Source: Ascaris suum (taxonomy: Eukaryota > Nematoda > Chromadorea > Rhabditida > Ascarididae). From it: DNA of 64,000 nt. Where the stretch lies: NCBI GenBank assembly GCA_013433145.1, contig CM024171.1, positions 11,408,065 through 11,472,064 on the forward strand. The letters run 5' to 3'. Numbering within the stretch: position 1 is the stretch's first letter; every line of letters begins with the position of its first letter. Positions 59,291 through 64,000 of the stretch are shown piece after piece. A program made the translations under genes and the position numbers. The notes under the pieces were generated by a model. That model was not told the DNA's origin. It was given only the letters and a program-made list of their open reading frames with translations, and made no database searches.

Positions 59291-60807
59291 GACTTCCCTC
59301 GCTGCCGCTGTCTATATCCGGCGAACAACGCATCGACTGGAGCGGATCCCAGAACAGAAGCTTCGAAGCTACCAGTTACAACCGCAATCGAATAAAAAAT
59401 GATCATTTGCGGTTACCTCCAACTATTTATATCTAATCACGTCCTCGATTATGCATTCAGAAATGCAAATTTTTATTGCTAACCTATTTACTTATATGAA
59501 GATTTGAAAATTTACCTATGTGCTTCAGTTCCTTCGCTTCTAACGGTCCGTGTGTGCAAGCCGGTATGCAAAATTCTAAATAATTTTACATATGTGGTCA
59601 GTATTATCTAATAGAGCCAACTTTAGTCCAGATCGACTCGGATGTTAATCACTATTCGATCGCTAATGGAAATACTGTCCTTCTTCACCTGATATCATTT
59701 ATTCCATCAGTTCCTTCACTTCTACGGTATGTATGATGGAATTGGCTGCACATGTGGTAGCTGTCGAGATCACTCTGCGGGAGATGCTTTCGCTTTTCAC
59801 TTGCAGTGTCAAAAATTTGGTCATGTGATTAAATCGGGTCCACTTTATTTCACTTCGTTCTTTATTTTGAGTACAACTAGTGAAAGCTCTTTAGCGTTTA
59901 AATATTACAAGAAAGTTGTTAAAAGCTGATAAATTGCTAAGTGAAGAATGAGTTAATGATCAATTCATGTGAATAAGGAAAGGTAGTCAAGCATTTAATT
60001 ACTAGAACAGTTAATGATAAGAAAAAGCCCTCAGTAGAATAGAACGAAACATAAATCATAAAGCGTATGAGAAAGTATTTATAATAGAGAAGAGTAAAAC
60101 ACGACAAATAAACCGATGACGAGAGGATCATATTCGTGAAAAAAGATGAGCCGCTACAATCTAGCACCTTCCATTTTATATGGAAATAGCAATTAAAATA
60201 TGCAATGCATAATTCAACTGCGTCGACTGATTCGTCGAAGTTAATAAACACGCCTACTATTCACTCTTCAACTCCTCCGTCATAACCGATAGGCATTCGC
60301 AAAAAAAAAAGCGGCTATTGTAGGCTATACTGAATTCAGTTGCATGCACTCAGCTATACACCGCTTTCACCCATTGCTTAAACGGTCTATGGAGTTTCAT
60401 TCAACTATATTTGCCGATTCTTTTGTGGATCGTCTATGCATCGACAGAGTATCAGCGCCAAACTCTCACCTAAGCCTTGTCTCTTTCGCTAAAGCTTACT
60501 TGTAACCCTAGTGCAGTAAAACTTGCTAACTGCATTGTTTTGGATGCAGTCCGCATGTGCCACGTCCAGAAGCATCTCAGATGCAATGCTCAAAACGCTA
60601 TGTTACAATTTATTGCTTGTTGGGTTGCGAAAACTCGAATGTGAATAGGGAGTTTTTTCAGTGGTGACTAGAGCTTAGATAAACCACGACTATCTCAGCT
60701 GTAACGAATTACGACATCACACTACAATTCCCAGGTGTAGGCGACATTCATTCCATCCACATCAGATTCGATCTCATACTGCCACATAAACTGAGTGGTT
60801 GCATAGA

Positions 60808-60923
<116 letters not shown>

Positions 60924-62230
60924 ATGCAAATTCTTGTTAGTGCAAATATCACCGTTATGGCCATGTGATGATTAAGGTTGTGAGCAGCACGTATCCTTAC
61001 TTATCGCTGCAGTACTGTGGCACGCATAAACACCTTATATGCCTATCACCTCCGGCCCATACAAATTAGATTTACTAAATTTACTCAAACTGTTTCTGTC
61101 TACGTAGCGTTTTATTACATTGGCTTTGATTAGCAATACTGTTAACTCTTTGTGTATACTTAATGCACTATTGAGGTTGATAACATCACCACTTTGCGCA
61201 TTTGCAAAAATAAAGTAATACTGGGAAGATGAGTGGATAGAATGGGCGAGATTTTAGTATGTTAACCTATCATTGCCGACAACCCAATGTGTTAGACTTA
61301 GACCCGCTTTGCAACAGTTCAAATTTTTGCAAATAATGAATGCAATGTGCAAGAGCGCTGTGCAACTTTTATTGTTTGAAAATTGCATTTACAGTAGTCT
61401 TTGCAGAATTCGTGTTGAAAGCATTTTGAATCCATTCAATACTCAAAGCACATAATAAACATGCAAAACATAGAAAACACAACGATTTGTTTGCATCATC
61501 GCATATCTTAAGTTCTTTGTAACGATAATGATCCTGAAAGCAGATTTTGCATTGCACTAGATCACATTTCACGCATGTTGCACTCTAATCACTCAAGGTC
61601 ATTTAACAACCGTTTTCTATGAGCTTTTGTAAAACTGCATCTCAGGTCATGCCTGTGCTGACAAACATAATCGTTCATCTATTCAGTAGTTTCCATTCTG
61701 GAACTGCTGAAAGCAAGGCTGCGAAATTCGATGGATATACTGCCCGTCATATTTAGTGGAATCAATAATCGTCTTGCCCACTGATCTATCTTCCTCGGAA
61801 GTACTCACAGCTTCTTGTTATACAAAAAATTTTGCAGTTGACTTGTGGATGAAAAAGGATCATGATGAGCTATAAGACTTTAACGAAAGTCTACGTGAAT
61901 GACGGTCAGGAGGAAGCAGATTTGGTAAATCGAAATGTGTTTGAAAATTAGGATTAAACGTGATTCCTCTCGTTCTCTTTACTGAAATGTGAGCCGATTT
62001 AGAATCATTAGCTTTCGCGAGTGCAGAACGAAATCAAGAAATAGCCGTTTGGAATTGTTGCTCCGAGACCGGAAATTTTCAGACAGAAATTCTTCCGAAT
62101 TCATATTTTAATGATCAAGTTCACCAAATTTTTAGCCGTTACGCGCAAATATCTATCGTTGTTTTTTTTTAAAATTTGTGTTATGATTTTGAGTGAGCAT
62201 CCAAAATTATTTCAATTCCGCGAAACTTAC

Positions 62231-62272
62231 CATCATATTTCTCAGATTGTTTCCGCTCGCCGACGATTTCAT
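62231..62272 (-). CDS. Candidate small exon downstream of kinase 3
   Basis: A 42-nt minus-strand segment is flanked by near-ideal splice sites (tttttattgcag|ATGAAATCG and ATATGATG|gtaagtttc). In the phase-1 reading it encodes EIVGERKQSEKYD, comparable to the KEYD end of the candidate kinase 2 tail exon. However, the last kinase 3 exon already ends in a stop and has no donor before it, so the link to kinase 3 is unproven. In phase 0 it would read MKSSASGNNLRNMM and could be the first exon of another transcript. Confidence 0.3.
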
Positions 62273-62493
62273 CTGCAATAAAAACTATTCAATCAAAATA
62301 TTTAGCAAGTTGATCTTTTCCGTTATTCAATCGAAAACAGCTGAGTCGCTTAATTAAAGACTGTTAAACGGATCTTTCGCATAATTCTGAAGACCACATT
62401 CCTTGACGCAATACCTGAACTTGTTAAATATCAAAATCAATGGAGATCATACATTTCAATTATTTGTTAAATGAGGTAAAACGACTAACAACT

Positions 62494-63792
62494 TCAGTTT
62501 TGGCATGAAGCGTCCATTTGCCAATCGAATCGCTCGTTGAGATTCGCTTTCCGCCTTTGTGCAGCTCGACGCAACATTTCCTTTATATACTCATAATCCG
62601 GTAAACTTGGATACGTTAACGAATCGATATAATCGATTATTTTGGAAATTTCTCGAGGTAATAATGTCACCATTTTCGGGACTAAAAATTCTATGATATC
62701 CATCTATAAATTTATAAAAATTAACAAATTATCGAAGAGAAATTTTTTTCTCTTGCATAAATATTGTGCTACTAAATGAGTGCTTATATGTTATGGATTT
62801 GCTGCAGTTTCAAATTAGTCGGAACGTTTAAACGAAAACTTCATGAAGCAGATACAAATTGAATGCAGGCATTTACTAATCAACGCTTCGAAGAATAGTT
62901 CCTTTTTTTGGGGGGGGTTGGGGGGGGGGGGAGAGGGGCTATAAGTCACAAATCAATAGATTCGGATAAACTTGGAAGTATCCAATCCCAAATACTTACA
63001 GTTTCCAGCGAAAAATTTTTCCTTAAGGGCGCAAACGACGTTCTTGTCGATTTTCTTCGCCCACGGGAGTGCTTTGAGGTCGATGAACTCAAGAAACATA
63101 TATAACCATGATTCAAGATCATCACGCCGACACTGATCCCTCGAGCGATGACAGTTGCGTGATGCATAGCGTACTGTTCCCACGAAACGCACAATTGCAC
63201 GAGGCAACCTGTAAGATCGATATGATTTTAAGCATTATAGCAGTATATTTCGAACTATAATGCGGATTTACATGTTTATTCAAATATGCACCGAAAGGTA
63301 CAAGGCAAGCTGAGAACAGATGTGAAAACAGGTGCAAATTCGTATAAATATATTCAAGAACCTTTTCTTCACCAAACATCGGAGAAAAGAGTTTTATTAA
63401 GCGTTTAAAAATTGGCTAAGAAATGCAGAAATATATTTTAAAAGGCTGAAGAAGCAAGCAAATTCAAGCAATATTCAATGGCACTAATTAACCAAGATGT
63501 CCTTTAAAAATTAATGATGGGAGCGAAACGTCATGCGGATAATTGCCATTGGGGTTAAACATCGCCAAATGTGAGATTGAAGATTTCGAAGGCACTGTAC
63601 CTGACAAGATTGCATCCATCAATCGTATATTTCCTTACGATACCGAAATCAAGTAAGAATATCGTATCCGCCATCTTCCCGGCACCCACAGAGAAATTCT
63701 GTGGTTTGACGTCTCTGTGAATGTAGCCGAGGTCATGGAGATCCGCTATCGCATCGATCGTTTGTAGGCCGAGATTTGTGCACGTCGAGTAG
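62494..63792 (-). CDS. Kinase 3: TTBK-like CK1 kinase, C-terminal half (N-terminus beyond the right edge)
   Basis: Exons (minus): 63792-63601, 63208-63000, 62681-62494, phases 2, 2 and 1, ending at TGA 62494-62496. The first visible exon carries [20 protein letters not shown] with QNF and [10 protein letters not shown]; it is 192 nt, exactly the length of the equivalent kinase 2 exon, with the same entry and exit phases. The second reads [20 protein letters not shown] and [15 protein letters not shown]. The third reads [35 protein letters not shown] and ends [11 protein letters not shown]. The catalytic HRD and DFG are intact. The N-lobe exons (glycine loop, ATP lysine) must lie past 64000. 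Protein similarity and shared intron positions make it a tandem paralogue of kinase 2. The intron at 62682-62999 contains a G-rich tract. Confidence 0.88.
62910..62938 (+). repeat. G-rich tract in kinase 3 intron
   Basis: Seven or more T are followed by G-runs of about 8, 11 or more, and 4 (tt and aga spacers) on the plus strand; a G-quadruplex-type sequence. On the transcribed kinase RNA it would be C-rich. Confidence 0.75.
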
Positions 63793-64000
63793 CTTCAAAA
63801 TCGAATAGTTGATACTAGGTATATAAACTTCTGCATGGCATGCATGAGACACTAGAAAAGCATATGAACTCACGTTGACAATAAGAAATATAGCCTTGCA
63901 TTTTTTTTTGCATTTTCCAACACACCTACAGATGCAAAGATGATGTAATATGAAACTTATATGCAAAAATAAAGACTGACTGATAAGCGAGATATAGATA
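63793..64000. other. Kinase 3 intron (partial)
   Basis: AT-rich sequence upstream of the 63792 acceptor, with no further exon visible before the window ends. Confidence 0.6.

Overview
The window is AT-rich nuclear DNA from a eukaryote, most likely a nematode. The evidence is: intron-rich genes with T-rich (ttttcag / tttag) acceptors; a vesicular nucleotide transporter of the SLC17A9/vnut-1 type; three casein-kinase-1 genes of the tau-tubulin-kinase-like (TTBL) class that nematodes have expanded; small Tyr/Gly-rich secreted proteins; and long pure (TA)n arrays. Introns of 0.1-3 kb argue against a C. elegans-like compact genome. I cannot assign the species or clade from this sequence.

Layout. 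1-13.3 kb is mostly non-coding, with one possible minus-strand first exon at the left edge, a (TA)n array and hairpins. 13.27-21.75 kb (+) is a nine-exon SLC17A9-like transporter whose exon phases join perfectly into 498 codons. 21.75-26.3 kb is intergenic. 26.35-33.47 kb (-) is a complete seven-exon CK1/TTBL kinase (343 aa), with a (TA)n array and an 11-copy 38-bp minisatellite in its introns. 36.2-36.6 kb and 41.3-41.7 kb (+) hold two related Tyr/Gly-rich putative secreted proteins. 44.87-45.79 kb (+) holds a Cys-rich, then Ser/Tyr/Gly-rich reading frame broken by stops and frameshifts (probable pseudogene). 50.1-59.3 kb (-) is a second TTBL kinase (at least 496 aa in nine exons) with a basic Ser/Lys-rich N-terminal extension and an unusual charged insertion of about 50 residues inside the N-lobe. 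Its 2.3-kb intron carries decayed coding-like patches, one resembling a death domain. 62.5-63.8 kb (-) is the C-terminal half of a third TTBL kinase that runs off the right edge. It shares intron positions and phases with the second kinase, so the two are tandem paralogues.

How the genes relate. There is no operon. The three kinases share strand, family and part of their exon structure and look like a local expansion; the single-exon-visible secreted proteins form a second local group between kinase genes 1 and 2. The transporter is predicted to load nucleotides into secretory vesicles and has no evident functional tie to its neighbours. All gene models are manual splice reconstructions from the sequence; family names come from motif recognition, and no database search was possible.
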